Assembly: GCF_025766255.1 (NCBI RefSeq)
Contig: NW_026516678.1
Location: 496,001 to 560,000 of the forward strand
Source of the DNA: Zychaea mexicana
Lineage: Eukaryota > Mucoromycota > Mucoromycetes > Mucorales > Lichtheimiaceae
Direction of reading: 5' to 3'
Length of the DNA: 64,000 nucleotides
The notes under the pieces are model-generated. The model was given only the letters and a program-made list of their open reading frames with translations, had not been told where the DNA came from and did not search any database. Numbering within the stretch: position 1 is the stretch's first letter; each line of letters starts with the position of its first letter. Made by a program: the position numbers and the translations under genes. This document shows, in pieces, positions 46,864-59,664 of this stretch.

Positions 46864-48130
46864 TTAAGCGTTCTTTTGAATACCATCCTTGAGAGAGCTC
46901 AGCAGCTTGTTTCCATCCTTGGCAAAGTTGCGAATACCTTCAGCCAACTTATCCACCGCCATGGCATCCTGATTAAACTCCCAACGGAACGCATTTTCAT
47001 CTGTGAAAAATGTGACTTTCTCCTGCTTGTCATGCTGAACTGCCTGGTCAGTACCCAGTTTCTGCGCAAGCTTGCCATTGTCCTTGGCGAGTTCGGCCAA
47101 CAATTTGGGTGAGATGGTCAAAAAGTCACAGCCAGCTAGTTCTTTGATCTCTTCGACCGAGCGGAAAGAGGCGCCCATCACAATAGTCTTGTACCCGTGT
47201 TGCTTGTAATAGTGGAAGATTTTGGTGACGGATTGAACACCCGGGTCGTTCGCTCCTTCATAGTCAGTGCCAGGCGCGTTCTTTTTGTACCAGTCCAAGA
47301 TACGGCCGACAAAGGGTGAGATCAGAGTGACGCCAGCTTCGGCACATGCGACAGCTTGTGGGAAGCTGAACAACAGCGTCAAGTTGCAGTGGATTCCGTG
47401 TTCTGTTTCAAGAGTCTAAACATGAAGAGAACGCACACGACCATCAACATGTCTGGCTGGGTTTTTTTTTTTAGATGTGGTTATACGCTAACTTACATGA
47501 GCAGCCCGAATGCCTTCATACGTAGAAGCAATCTTGATCAAGATGCGCTTCTTATCGATACCAGCATCAGCGTACAATTGAATCAAACGCTTTGCTTTTT
47601 CGATAGTGGCCTCTGTTGAAAACGAGAGCCGTGCATCGACCTCAGTCCTAAATTTTACAATGAGTACAAACAAGTCTTTTTGTGAAGAGAGGGAGAAAAA
47701 GCTTACTGGCTGTCCCTCCTATTGATGTATTTTTTTTACTTACGAAACTCTTCCGGGTACAATCTTGAGAATCTCGATACCAAAGTTCACCAACAGCTTA
47801 TCCATAGCCCAGCTTGCCTGATCGTCCAAAGAGCCGCCTTTGCTCTTACCAAACTGGATGGCATCTTGGATCAACTTTTGATACTGCGGCTTTTCAGTAG
47901 CTGCCAAAATGAGCGATGGGTTTGTGGTAGCATCCTGCGGCTTGTATTCAGCAATAGCTATTTGGTAAGAGATGTGTTAGCCTCCTCTTTCTTGGATCTT
48001 TGTCTTTTGCCCACGGCCTATACTACTCGTTCTTCTTTACGAGCCACACTCTGTATGACAACATACTTTCAAAGTCGCCAGTATCGGCAACGACAGTGGT
48101 GAATTTTTTCAATTGTTCAAGTACGGACAT
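46864..48130 (-). CDS. TAL1: Transaldolase
   Basis: Pentose-phosphate enzyme that moves a dihydroxyacetone unit between sugar phosphates in the cytosol. Exon 1 48067-48130 ([20 protein letters not shown]); exon 2 starts at 47957 ([16 protein letters not shown]); then two more exons. The Schiff-base Lys is in [11 protein letters not shown], and other signatures are [20 protein letters not shown] and [13 protein letters not shown]. About 325 residues, normal. The 3' end is only 35 bp from SWI5 on the other strand, so transcripts are convergent. Confidence 0.96.
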
Positions 48131-48432
48131 GATTGGGGTTGTTACAAAAAGAGTTGTGGAATTAGAGAAATAAAAAAAGCGCGCAGTATAATCAATGCAT
48201 GGGGTTTATATATTTTTTCTTTTCGTGTGTGCTGAGTTTATTTTTTTTTTTGTGGATGCATAATATTGAGATCAAACCCCCAAAAACCTAAACAGAAAGC
48301 ATGCGTTGGGTGCGGAAGGGGGAGGGTGTAGGAAAGATGTAATTATGATATGTATTTTACTATTTAGTACTAGCTACAAGTGATGCGTGTGTATGTGTTT
48401 GTGTGTTGTATGAGAATATTGTATGAGATGGC

Positions 48433-48474
<42 letters not shown>

Positions 48475-48509
48475 GAGTATAACAAATTACAGCAGAAAAG
48501 GAAATTCCA
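48131..48509. other. Intergenic region with GA microsatellite
   Basis: Upstream of transaldolase and downstream of the PDCD2 gene. A (GA)n run lies at about 48436-48473; no gene seen. Confidence 0.6.
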
Positions 48510-49917
48510 CTATAATTTCATGCCCTCAGCAGTGAAATCCTGCTTCCAGATATACTCTGGCACAAACACCTCTGGACTGATTGAACAGTTGTGCTTGCAC
48601 GTATATACATACAACGAGCCCCAATCCAACGAATCATCCGCAGTGTGGGAGATGCCCAAGTAGTTGAGCAATGTTGGCAAGATCTGGAACTCGAATGTCC
48701 GTGGTCCACCACATCGATCACACGCCGGCACCATCGATGGCTTTGAGCCCTGTTGCACCCACAACGGTTCTCGGTCGGGCATGTCATATTCCACACGTTC
48801 ATAACGAACGACCTGGTCCGGATACAAGCCAAGCTTGAGCTGGAATTTGAGAAACGCTTGATCCACGTCCACCGCCGAGTTCTCATAGGCTTCGTCGCCT
48901 CGCAGTGCGAGTGCCGTTTCGTTGGATCTTTCGCCCGTTTCTTTCGACGTGTGCTCCTTTTGTGCCTCTTCCTCTTTTCCATCCTCGCCTTGTCCTTCGG
49001 GTTCACTGACAATCTCCATCTCAGTAAACAGACGAGCAGCACGTAGCTTTGTTTGTTCTTTTGCGTTGCTGTTGTTACAGTATTGCTTGTGTCCACAGCT
49101 GTTCCAATCGACTAATTGATGTTGGCGCGAGCAATAGTATGCTGCTTGACATTTGCCACATGCTTTGGTGCCTGCCATGCCACAGATAACACATTCTTTA
49201 GGTGGCGTGAAATGCTTTGGTGTAAAATCAATTGCGACGTCGTCTTGTTCTTCGTCCTCGTCTTCTGGTGGTGGATAGTAAGGGTTATCGCGAGGCAGCT
49301 GGCTTCGGTATACTTTGAAACTATAACAAATGGGGCGGGTTTTTTTTTAATTATACCATCCATACTTTTTATCGCGCCCACCCCCCCTTTTCTTTCTTTT
49401 TTCTCTCTCACCATTGTGTCCAATCTTGCTTGTGACAGCCGCCGTTCTTGCAGCAAAAGACATAGACAGCACGATGGAATGCTTCTACAGGCTCGTCTTC
49501 GGGTGTGTACAGCTAATAAATATTCGATATCAGACAAACACTTTTTGGACGTTTTACCCAAAGAAGAAGAAAAAAGAGTTATACCTGTAATAAAAGAATC
49601 AAGGGTTCACTACAATTACCACATGTGGCATTTTCAACGTCGAGAACATGCTCAGGATTCAACCATGCCTATATTGATACATGTACATGTGTATGTGAGC
49701 GTCTTTTTTTGCCAGAAAATTATACAAGTCGCGTGTGTTTTTTTTTTTTTTTTTGGCATACAGGCTTGCCACCCGATTTACTAGGAAAGGTGTCTGCTGT
49801 TAACGGTGTCTCGGGATCTTCACAATAACCGAGCTGAGAAACCCATTTGTCTGCAGCAACAGCTTCGCTTAATTCGCGTTGGTCGAGTTCAGAAACGTCG
49901 CTGTCGGTATCGCTCAT
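48510..49917 (-). CDS. PDCD2/Tsr4-family protein with MYND zinc finger
   Basis: Family members act as dedicated chaperones for ribosomal protein uS5 (Rps2) in 40S assembly. The start MSDTDSDVSELDQRE is acidic. The N-terminal PDCD2 half has GGKP...WLNPEHV, CGNCSEPL and VYVFCCKNGGCHKQDW. A MYND finger follows: CVICGMAGTKACGKCQAAYY, then CSRQHQLVDW with downstream Cys/His. After an acidic linker comes the C-terminal domain (YERVEYDMPDREPLWV, CDRCGGPRTFEFQILP, DWGSLYVYTC). The MYND domain marks the PDCD2 branch over PDCD2L. Four or five exons. Confidence 0.92.
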
Positions 49918-50229
49918 TATCAATTAGATGCAATGTGTTTTTTTTTTTTTTCAATCGATCGAGGTATTTTTTTAAAGAGGCGCACACCACACACCAAAGC
50001 CACTTCCTATACGCCTCACCCCATAAATAGAAAATGGGGGATCGCTGTCTGAAACCTTTAATTTGGTGTTCTGCTTTGGGGAGAAATGCATTAACAAAAA
50101 ACTAGGTCCTTGTATCCTTGGCACTTAAAAAAAAAAAAAGACGCGTCCGCCCTTTCTTTTTCTTTTTACTTACTCATCCGTTTGCCCCACATTGAAACAT
50201 ACACATACACATCCACCATTCCTTCTACA
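49918..50229. promoter_or_regulatory. Compact divergent promoter, PDCD2-like and MFSD5-like genes
   Basis: Only about 310 bp separate two divergent start codons. Contains T- and A-runs and a CCCC-ATAAATAG stretch at about 50020-50030. Confidence 0.55.
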
Positions 50230-52028
50230 ATGACACTAGAAACTATGGACATTGAATCGTTACCACCAGATGACCATAACGTGAAGCGATTCAAGTCTTT
50301 ACAATACAGATACCTGACAGTGTACTTGGTTGTCATGGGTAACATTTACAATAACAATCGTGTTCATCTATTTTAAACACTTGCTAAAACAGTCGTCTTT
50401 ACAATAGGTGCTGACTGGCTACAAGGTCCTTACTTGTACAAGTTATACCAATCCTACGGATTCGACCTTGTCCAGATCGCCTTTTTGTTTTTGACTGGCT
50501 TTGTCAGTGGCGCCATTGGCGGCACAGCTGCTGGCAGCATGGCTGATTCCTGGTAAGGGTGTCTTGATTCTATCACACACAACACAACACAATTATCTAT
50601 GCCACTTTTTTTTATTTTTAATTCCTCGTGTAAGCTAAAATAACTAATCCTCTAAAATCCAGGGGACGACGACGAGGATGTTTTCTATTTTGTGCAACCT
50701 CATGTCTCTCATTGTTCCTTCGTGTTTTCAGCAGCAACTACCCACTGTTGTTCGTGTCACACGTTTTGTCAGGAATGGCAGCATCGATGCAGTACAGCGT
50801 GTTTGAGGCATGGTATGTGGCCGAACACACGACGCAGAATCTGCCTGGAGAATGGATGGCACGTACATTTGGCAAGGGCACATTCTTGAATGGTCTGGTT
50901 GCGATCGTTGCTGGTATCGTCGCCAATGCCGTCGTGGATCTCTGGGGGTATACCGCGCCTTTTGTCGTTTCCATGGCATTGGTCGTCCTGGCTGCTGGGA
51001 CGATCAGCTCTACGTGGGCTGAAAACTATGGTGAATCGTCGTCTGGTCAGATCCAATTGATGCGAACGCTCAAGGAGGGTCTTCAGGCCTTATTGCGAGG
51101 TATAACACGACATTTACTTTTGCCAGCAAAGGAGGGGGAGGAATCCTTGTTTTAGATGCTAAACGTGGTGAATGTAGATTCAAACATCCTTGTGCTGGGT
51201 GCGGCACAGACTGTGTTTGAGTGTGCCATGTACATCTTTGTGCTTTTGTACACACCTGCAATCGAAAAAACAGCTGCAGTATATGGTATGTGGTTACACA
51301 CACTTACGGTCATGCATGTGCATGTAAGAATGTTAATGGATTTGTGCCCATTTCTTAGTGGGCACAGACGAAAAGAGTCAGGAACTGCCACTGGGCTATC
51401 TGTTTTCGACCATGATGTTTGCTGTCATGATGGGATCGCTTACTTTCCAGACACTCGAGCGTCAATCGTCCAGCTCTTCCGCATGGCGTCTGGCGTCGTG
51501 GTGCACCAAGGATCGTCTGTTGGTTCTGGCTCTTGGTCTGGCTAGCACGTCATTTGGCGCTATGATGTATGACGAAGCAACTTCGGTAAGAAGAAGAAGA
51601 ATATGCTTATATATATATATATATATGTATGCGCGATCTACAGCTAAATTGCGGGGGATATTATCAGTTGCCTATACTAGTTGTCGCCTACCACGTTTTT
51701 GAATTCTCAACCGGGCTTTATTACCCATCACTTTCTTCACTCAAAGCCGAAGCTATCCCTGAAGAGACGCGTGCAGCTGTCATGACGCTGTTGCGGATCC
51801 CAATGAATGTGGGCGTGGGAATCATCATGTGGCATGTAAGTAAGAGTGGTGTTAGCAGTTCTTACCAGGGAGAGAGAGATAGAGACAGGTCTAACTACCC
51901 TTGCCTTTTAATTTCAGGTGGATGACCTATCCACACCGATGCTATTCGCTATCTGTTCCTTGATGACCATGGTCGGTGCTGCATTGATGACGATCAAGTT
52001 TAGACCCAAAATTCCCCAACAACAGTAA
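50230..52028 (+). CDS. MFS transporter, MFSD5 / molybdate-anion-transporter-like
   Basis: Predicted 12-TM plasma-membrane carrier; family members import molybdate. Exon 1 is 50230-50338, exon 2 starts at 50408, with several more. Signatures are GADWLQGPYLYKLYQSYGFD (first TM), GTAAGSMADSWGRRRGCFLF (MFS motif A-like loop), GMAASMQYSVFEAWYVAEH, and LYYPSLSSLKAEAIPEETRA in the C-terminal half. It ends KFRPKIPQQQ. Length about 450 residues is normal. Substrate is inferred from family only. Confidence 0.88.
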
Positions 52029-52709
52029 ACCTCAAACGAATAGTCTGTCCACCACCCCTCTTCCCTACATCATTTCAACCACTACTACCTCTTTCTTTTG
52101 TAAATAGATTGTCTTTTTCTGCTGTTACAAAAACCCTCCCTCCTTTTTTTTTCATATGCTTAATAATGAAAGCAGCGTGTTTCACATATGTTAAAAGCAG
52201 GGAACCTGCTGATAATGGGGCAACAGGAACGATGTACTTCAGGAACCCAAGAAAAAAATAATACCCTAAATTGGCGTTTTTATGCCTGCATATAACGCGG
52301 AATCTATTACAAGCTTTTTCATTTGTATGCATGCTTAATCGCTCTAGTCGTGTCTCCCCGTTTTTTCTGCACTTTCCTGTACATGCTTCTAACTGCCGGT
52401 GGGGGTTGTGGGCAGTGAGTGATGCCATGCGTGTGTATAGAGTAGTTGGCAAAAGACAGATAGTAGAGGATAAATGGAAAGAGAAGGGGCTTATTACCAC
52501 ACAATCTCCATGTGTGTCACGCTGTGGATTGCCCTCTTTTACTGATTATTTTCTGCCCTCTCTTTCTTTCACTTTTCTCTCTTTTTTAAAGTCACTTGTA
52601 GCACCACTCATTACTATTGCTACTGCTATTACCTCTCTCTACCTCTTTTTCTTTACCCTAGTCATATACTCGTGAATATATATACACCTTCACTTCACTT
52701 TGCCCGGCC
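52029..52709. other. Intergenic region
   Basis: 3' flank of the transporter and CT-rich leader of the next gene; no gene seen. Confidence 0.5.
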
Positions 52710-55607
52710 ATGTCCACTCTTGGCTGCGATTCAGTGGTAATGTATCTGAAGTTCTGTTTTTTTTTTTCCATCCATATCAACTACAATCCCCCACCAATAA
52801 ACAATCATAGATAACACCCCCTTTCCCTAGCAGCATACTTACCACACTTTGTATATTTTTATATTACAGCAACAACAACAACAACAGCCAACACATATTC
52901 CACAAGCCGTTCTCAAAGTTCAGTTTAAACGATTGGTGTCGCAACACAATGCCAAAGGCGTCATTTTCACACGAGACTTGTTGACCCTTATTGACGAATA
53001 CGAACAACAGCAGGACGTTACATTGTTGACCTTGGACCAAAAGACAGCTATACAACCGTACACGTCTGCGAATCCAGACTTGGAGATGAGCGCCGATGAT
53101 ATTCTTAATTTACTCAAATTGGTCTTTCCTACACCAACACCGTCAAAAAGTAGTAGTAGTAGCTTTTCAGTGACAACAACAACAGCAGTTCGGCCGAGAA
53201 CGTCACCCCCATTATCGACGGGTCCTCGAAGACTTTCTTTAGATCCCATGCTGGTAGTAGAGGGCAAAGAAAAGAGTTGTGAGGTAAAGAAAAGACCACT
53301 CAAATCTATTGTTTATTATTTGAAACTTATCGGCATGATAGAAAGCTACAACAGAGCCAATAGACGAGGATGATACAGACGCAGTAGTGGCTGAACCTCT
53401 GGAGACAATGGCAACATTGACAGCATTAGCAGCAACAGTAACAACAACAATGGGAAGCAATATAACTCAACCCACAAAATTGTCGGATGTTGCTGTGGAC
53501 GAAGAAGATGATGAAGAGGTAAGTTACTTGATATCACATGTCTTTTTTGTGGGAGGGAAGGGGGTAAGAGGGGTGTGAGCTAGAGGAGGGAGGAAAAACA
53601 CTGGGATCATCTATAAAAACGATAGAGTGTTTAAACAACAACAACAACACATGTATAATGCTATAGCAGACATCCACTCCCAATGTGGCTCAATACTATC
53701 GCCGTTCGATCGAATTGACAAGAAGGTTGAAGCTGTCGGAACGTAGTCTGGCGTCAATGACACGTGACAATGAGGACCGCATTGTACAACTACAGAACCG
53801 GGTGGATGATATGAATCAAGAAGTCGTCAAGCAAAAGCGGGAAATTCTCGAGTATAAAAGTAAAGAAATGAACAGTCTTGAACAAATCACTGCAGTAGGT
53901 TTTTTCATGCTTTTTTTTTGTTTTTGTTTTTGGGAGTGTGTGGGTCGGGGGAAGGAAGGGAGAAGCAAAACCGACCATGGTTTTTTTTTTTTTTTTGCGT
54001 AAATTAGCTAGAAGCACATATTGCACACATTGAACGATCAGAGACGGATCAAAAACAAGTGTACCTGTCGATACGCAAACTATTCGATGAAAAGTGCGGT
54101 AAGTGTGCATTCCCATTGCATGTGCTGGTTGTCTCGAATGTTATATATCTCACACGCCAAGGGTTGTTTAGAGGAGACACAGGATCTACAAGAAATGTTA
54201 CGGCACAAAGAGCTTGCGTTACAGAAAACCGAAGCGTTTCTGAGCACCATCCACCATGAGTTCCAACAGTTGAATGAAGAGCGAAACAAGTTGATGGCAT
54301 TGCAGAATAACCTGGAACGTGAACTGGCCACCTCGCATTATACGCATATGCAGCTGGCGGAACAACGGTCGGAGAACGAACGGTTAAAGGAGATCATTGA
54401 TGGTCTGAAATGTGATTTGGAAGCTCGAAGCGAGTTGTCGTCGTCCTCGTCCTCGTCCTTGGTTGTTGTACCTTCGGATTCGGAAACACACAGTCTCATT
54501 AATGTAAGCATCTTTTTTGCATACGTGCTCAAAGAATTATTTGTAATCTCAAGTCATGACGCCCATTTTTTTCTTTCGTATAGACATTGCGTGCAGAACT
54601 CGAAAACCATGCCGAATTTAAAGAGGACAACAGCAACACGAATAACAATACCCATGTGGATGATACTGAAGAACGCATAAAATCAGTTGAGAACGAAAAA
54701 GACTATTATAAATCCCAAGCAGATGCTGCTATGCAAGATCTAGATCGAGGTAATAATTTGTTGTTATGAATGTTAGGAAGGAAAAAAAAAAGACATTGAT
54801 GGATCGTGTTCCTAGTGAAACGAGAATTCAAGAATGCATTGGACCAAGAAAAAGAACTATTGGTCAACCAGCTTGCACATATGGGGATGGAAATACCAGA
54901 TCGACGCGACGACATTGATAATTTGCGAATTGTCAACCATGGCGATGTGGACGTCAACAACACGGTCGAACCATTTGCTATCCAAGTCATTACCAATGCT
55001 GCAAAACAACGACAACAACAACTACCACGACGATCATTTACAGATACCACGATTGATATGATGAATACCACCACGACGACGACACCAACAACAACAACAA
55101 CGACGGATATCTGGGATCAGTCTCGGATTCGACAACGGAAACTGGATAAATGGAAGAAACGCGGTGGCGTACAAGATCTAAACGCGGTAAGGAGAAAGGG
55201 ATGGGGGGGGGATGACAGGTCTTTGTAGCCAAATGAAATCTCTAAAACATTCATCCATGTAGTCAACAGCATACGCGGTAAATAACCATATAGCATCACT
55301 CGTCGGATCAGCAGAAGGCAGCAGCAGTAGCCATAGTAGTAGTAATAATAGCAGCAGGACCATGACGACGCGATCGAATGACCGAGCCGTCACCAACACA
55401 GCAACGTTCGCCATTTATACCCTCCTTGTCTATATCTTTGGAATCGTCACCTCGACGTTCTTATTGGATGGCCAGCCTGGTAGCTGGGAGCAGGCACTGG
55501 TTGCCGCCGCCACTCAGCAAGGAGGATCCCGAAGTAAGATCCTAGAGATCCTCATCTACTGGATTGAAAAGCTTCTTTTCGAAGGCGATGGTGTTCCTCT
55601 CTCATAA
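52710..55607 (+). CDS. Coiled-coil protein with C-terminal membrane segment
   Basis: Predicted first exon 52710-52736 (MSTLGCDSV), second from 52870 (Gln run, then VLKVQFKRLVSQHNAKGVIF). An acidic, Ser-rich linker follows. Long coiled coils cover about 53680-54900 (RSIELTRRLKLSERSLASMT; KELALQKTEAFLSTIHHEFQ; AELENHAEF). After a Thr/Gln/Ser-rich region comes one hydrophobic segment, FAIYTLLVYIFGIVTSTFLL, about 55 residues from the C-terminus. This looks like a tail-anchored golgin- or tether-like protein, but I do not recognise a family. The intron after 53282 needs AG at 53339 to stay in frame. About nine exons. Confidence 0.7.
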
Positions 55608-56046
55608 TGTTTTGTTTTCTACTTAATCCTTTTACTAAGAAAAATAACACCGTGCATTTTTTTTTTCTTTCGATATTCTAGCATTCTTTCTTTCTCATTC
55701 TCCTCCACCTCTTTTTACTATTACTACTACTACTACTACTACTATTATCGTTATCCACTTTTATATACACACACATGCGCACTCACTCACTCACTCACTC
55801 ACTCACCCAAACCACTCACGTATTCCACCACTACAAAAAAAAATCCAATTCCTTTTGTATTTGATATATATAAATATTTTATGATGATTTCGGGAGCTGA
55901 ACTGACCAAAAAAAAGAGGGTGGGAAAATTGAGATTGCGGGGTAAATGTTGGGAAGGGGCATATGTATAAAAAGAGGTTTCGGTTCTGTCGAGATCGCCC
56001 CCCTTCTCTACTTGTTCTTTTTTCCACTTTAACTTTCTTTTCCAAC
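55608..56046. other. Intergenic region with ACT and ACTC microsatellites
   Basis: (ACT)n at about 55718-55745 and (ACTC)n at about 55780-55804; then a CT-rich leader for the thiolase gene. Confidence 0.6.
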
Positions 56047-58114
56047 ATGTTCCGTCAAGCCATTAAGCCTACCGCTCGTGTGGTAATGTATCGCCTTGCC
56101 GTATCCCCTCCTCACCCCTTGTGTGCAGACATACACACGCTTTCTCTTTATGGCTATATTAACGTCATTTTTCATGATATCGTTTCCGCTGGTGACATGT
56201 ACATAGTTCCTTGCCCGAGGTTATGCAACCGCAACCAAGTCGCCCAACGTAAGTTTACCATATATACTGGGCCGGGTTTGCTTTCTTTTTTTTTCCTCCG
56301 GAAAAACGATTTCGACAGTTTAAAAAAACCTTGTTTGTAATGAATGGTTCTCCATAGGACGTTGTCATTGCCAGTGCTGTTCGTACACCCGTCGGTACTT
56401 TCCAAGGTGGACTCAAGTCCCTGTCTGCCCCGAAGCTTGGTGCCGTTGCTGCCCGTGCTGCCATTGAGCGCGCTGGTAAGGAAAACTTCAAGCCCCCAAT
56501 TTCTAATGGGTCCCCCCTCCATTAAACGAATGCGAGACAACCATTTTTGCACGAGACACCTTTTTTAACTTTTATTAAAAAAAAAAAAACAGGTCTCAAG
56601 CCCGAACAGATTGAAGAAGCCTACATTGGCAATGTGATTCAAGCCAACCTGGGTCAAGCACCTGCACGTCAAGTTGTTCTTGAAGCAGGTGAGTGATACA
56701 AAAGGTTTGCGGAAAGATCCGTGTGTGATCCTGACTCAGCAAATTATATCTCCCCTTTCAAGGTTGCCCTGAATCCACGGAAGCTACTACGATCAACAAG
56801 GTCTGCTCTTCGGGCATGAAGTCTATCATCATGGCTGCCCAATCGATCAAGTTGGGTGATCGTCAGATCATGTTGGCGGGTGGTATGGAAAGCATGTCCA
56901 ACGCTCCGTAAGTTTTTTTTTTTTTTTGTCAATTAATTTGTATTACATAATCTTCAAAAAAAAAAAAAAAGGGTTGTTGTTTGAGCCATCCTCGCTTTAT
57001 TTTGTGGAGAAAATGAAACGGGAATTTTTTTTTTCATTCACACAACTTTGATATTCTCTTTAGCTATTATGCGCCTCGTAACGCTGCCTATGGTCATCAG
57101 CAACAGAACGATTCGATCGTCAAGGATGGTTTGTGGGACGTGTACAATCAGATTCACATGGGCAATTGCGCTGAAAACACCGCCAAGGTCCAAGGTATCT
57201 CGCGTGAAGAGCAGGATGCTCATGCCCTTGAATCGTACAAGCGTGCTGCCAAGGCCTGGGAGGTAAAAAATTGGATCAAGATGGGTTAGAGAGATCTTCA
57301 AGAAGATTCGGGGGTATACGTATACCCCCATCTTGGATGGCCGCGCGGTATTTTTCTAAAGTTTTGATACTAAGAGAGTGTGGCTCTTATTTTAGAACGG
57401 TGTCTTTGATGCAGAGATCGCCCCTGTCACGATCAAGAGCAGAAAGGGACAAGTTGTTGTCAAGGAGGATGAGGAGTACAAGAACGTAAAGTATGAAAAG
57501 ATTCCTCAGTTGCGACCTGTCTTTCAAAAGGATGGTACTGTCACTGCTGCCAATGCTAGCACCTTGAACGATGGTGCTTCGGCTGTGGTCTTGATGACCC
57601 GTCAAAAGGCTGAAGAGCTTGGCGTCAAGCCCTTGGCCCGTATTGTCGGTATGTGATTATCAAACGATGGAGGGAGTTTGGATGGAGAAAGAGGAGGAGG
57701 GAGACCCAAGTAAGCGAGTTGGAATATGTGGTCTGTCTCACACACACACACACTCAATGCATGATAATAGCATATGCCGACGCTGCCATGGCACCGATCG
57801 ATTTTACCATTGCCCCTAGCCAGGCTGTGCCACTTGCATTGGAAAAGGCTGGTTTAACAGTCAAGGACATTAGTCTGTTTGAGTTGAACGAGGCCTTCAG
57901 CGTCGTTGCCCGTGCCAATGAAAAGTTGATGGGCCTTGACCCTAGCAAGGTCAACATTGCCGGTGGTGCTGTTGCGTTGGGCCATCCTATCGGATCTTCG
58001 GGCGCTCGCATTGTCGTTACTTTGACCCATTTGCTCAAGTCGGGTGAATTCGGTGCTGCTGGTGTCTGCAACGGTGGTGGTGCTGCTAGTGCATTGATCA
58101 TCCAAAAGGAGTAA
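56047..58114 (+). CDS. ERG10: Acetyl-CoA C-acetyltransferase (acetoacetyl-CoA thiolase), mitochondrial type
   Basis: Joins two acetyl-CoA to acetoacetyl-CoA (or the reverse). Exon 1 (56047-56082) and exon 2 (from 56207) give [20 protein letters not shown], a basic presequence with an R-G-Y-A cleavage-like site. Catalytic residues are the nucleophilic Cys in [10 protein letters not shown], His in [14 protein letters not shown] and the second Cys in [10 protein letters not shown]. The C-terminus is SALIIQKE. About 420 residues in eight or so exons. It could serve ketone and isoleucine breakdown in mitochondria, or sterol synthesis if a second start makes a cytosolic form. HMG-CoA reductase lies 4.6 kb downstream. 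Confidence 0.95.
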
Positions 58115-58276
58115 AAAAGAGAAACACTCTCTATCTATCTATATAACACTTGTATTATATTCCAACGGCATGAAGCCAACAGCAACAACAAAAAAACATG
58201 TTTTTTATATGTATAAAGATAATAAAGATGATATAGAAAGAGAACACATGGAGAGAGGTAAGTTTTGCTGTTTTTT

Positions 58277-59341
58277 TTACTGTATGGAACAATTGCTTGC
58301 TTTAGCTGCACTACCCGTAGTAGCACTTGCACCACTGCTACGACGTCGCTGCTGGTGGAGCTTTTTGTATTGATAGTGTTTAGTGTGATCGTCAGCCAGG
58401 GCTTCTTCCCAGACCAGCCGGGATTTTAAGCCTTTCTTCATGTGGAAAGAAACATAATCATGAGCCTATGATAAGAGTTTTTCAAATTTTACTGTCAGCA
58501 TTTTTGCAAAGTATAAATTACTGTATGGGTGACCGGCCCTCTACTGCTGCTGCTGCTGGTGGTGGTGCCGTTAATTGATAGCCAAGCAATAAGAAGTGTA
58601 CGCATGACCCAACCTAATCAAGACCCCCTGAGACCGACGGATAGATGACTGGAGAGCAACCATGCAACTTGCAACAGCTCCGTCAAATATACCGGCTTTT
58701 AAAGGAAAATTATAAATTACCTTTAGCCATGCTTCACCGATGTGAGGCTCGTATTCGCTATCTAAGCGCCTTTGCAAAGCCTCGACGAGTGCCGGCCCGA
58801 CGTGGTCAAACATGGATTCTTGAAAACCTTTATAATCTGCGTGGCGAGCACCCAGCTCCTGCAATCGCTCTGCCATCCACGCCTCTTCTTCTTTATTCAG
58901 TTCGTTCTCGTCTCCCTCGTCCACTCCTTGTTTCACATGGTGTTGATGACTGTCTGATAATAACGACGACGACGATGACGATGATGATGATGAAGAAGAT
59001 GACGACGATGATGCTGGTGGTGGTGGTGGTGATGATATGGAGGAGTTCATGTCTTTGATGCTGGCAAAGTCTTTGTATCTCTCCGGCATGACGCTTGGCG
59101 CTCGTGCAATATATGACAAGATACCCGTCAAAACACGCGCTTGTTGTAATGTGTTTGTAAATATTGATTGGAGCTGCGGTTCGAGTACAAACAATGTTTT
59201 GTAGAACGCTTTGCCGAATGCATACGATGCTGATACGTTTGGATTATCCTTTTCCAGTCGTTTTTCTGTCACTCGTTCCCAGGTCCGCCGGATCAACCGA
59301 GTCTGGGCCTTTGTGGGTGGAGGTGGAGAAGGTGGTGCCAT
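58277..59341 (-). CDS. Globin-domain protein with C-terminal CaaX box
   Basis: Haem protein, probably O2/NO binding or redox-active. Exons 58721-59341 and 58277-58465; both are in phase 0, giving 269 residues. The globin fold reads LIRRTWERVTE (helix A), FGKAFYKTLFVLEPQLQSIF (B-C), QQARVLTGILSYIA (E, likely distal Gln), then after an insertion ELGARHADYKGF with the proximal His (F8) and GEAWLKAHDYVSFHMKKGLK (G-H, across the intron). A Pro/Ser/Asp-rich low-complexity insertion of roughly 50 residues sits between E and F. The basic tail (HQQRRRSS) ends NCSIQ, a CaaX motif favouring farnesylation. No reductase domain is present. Confidence 0.8.
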
Positions 59342-59631
59342 ATCAAATGTGCTTGTGCTAAATAAGAAAGAAGGAAAGAGGTAATTATTATTACTTACAG
59401 TGATATTCTATCTCTTGAGTGTGGGGAGGGGTGAGGGGAGAGGGGAGAGGAAAGGCAGTGACAAAATACTCTCAGAAGCGATTCTCTTTTTATAGGCATG
59501 GCCGACGATGACAATGCGATGTGCGCGCCTTGAACCCCCTTTTTTTTGTACCCTCAAGGTGTTGTTGGTTGTAAAAAGTGGGTTCCCTTTTGAAACTTTG
59601 CACACACGCTAGCGCATATACTATCATGGTG

Positions 59632-59664
<33 letters not shown>

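Noticed and set aside
48518..49096. 192-codon Arg/Ser-rich frame on the minus strand
   Set aside because: It is the shifted-frame shadow of the PDCD2-like gene.
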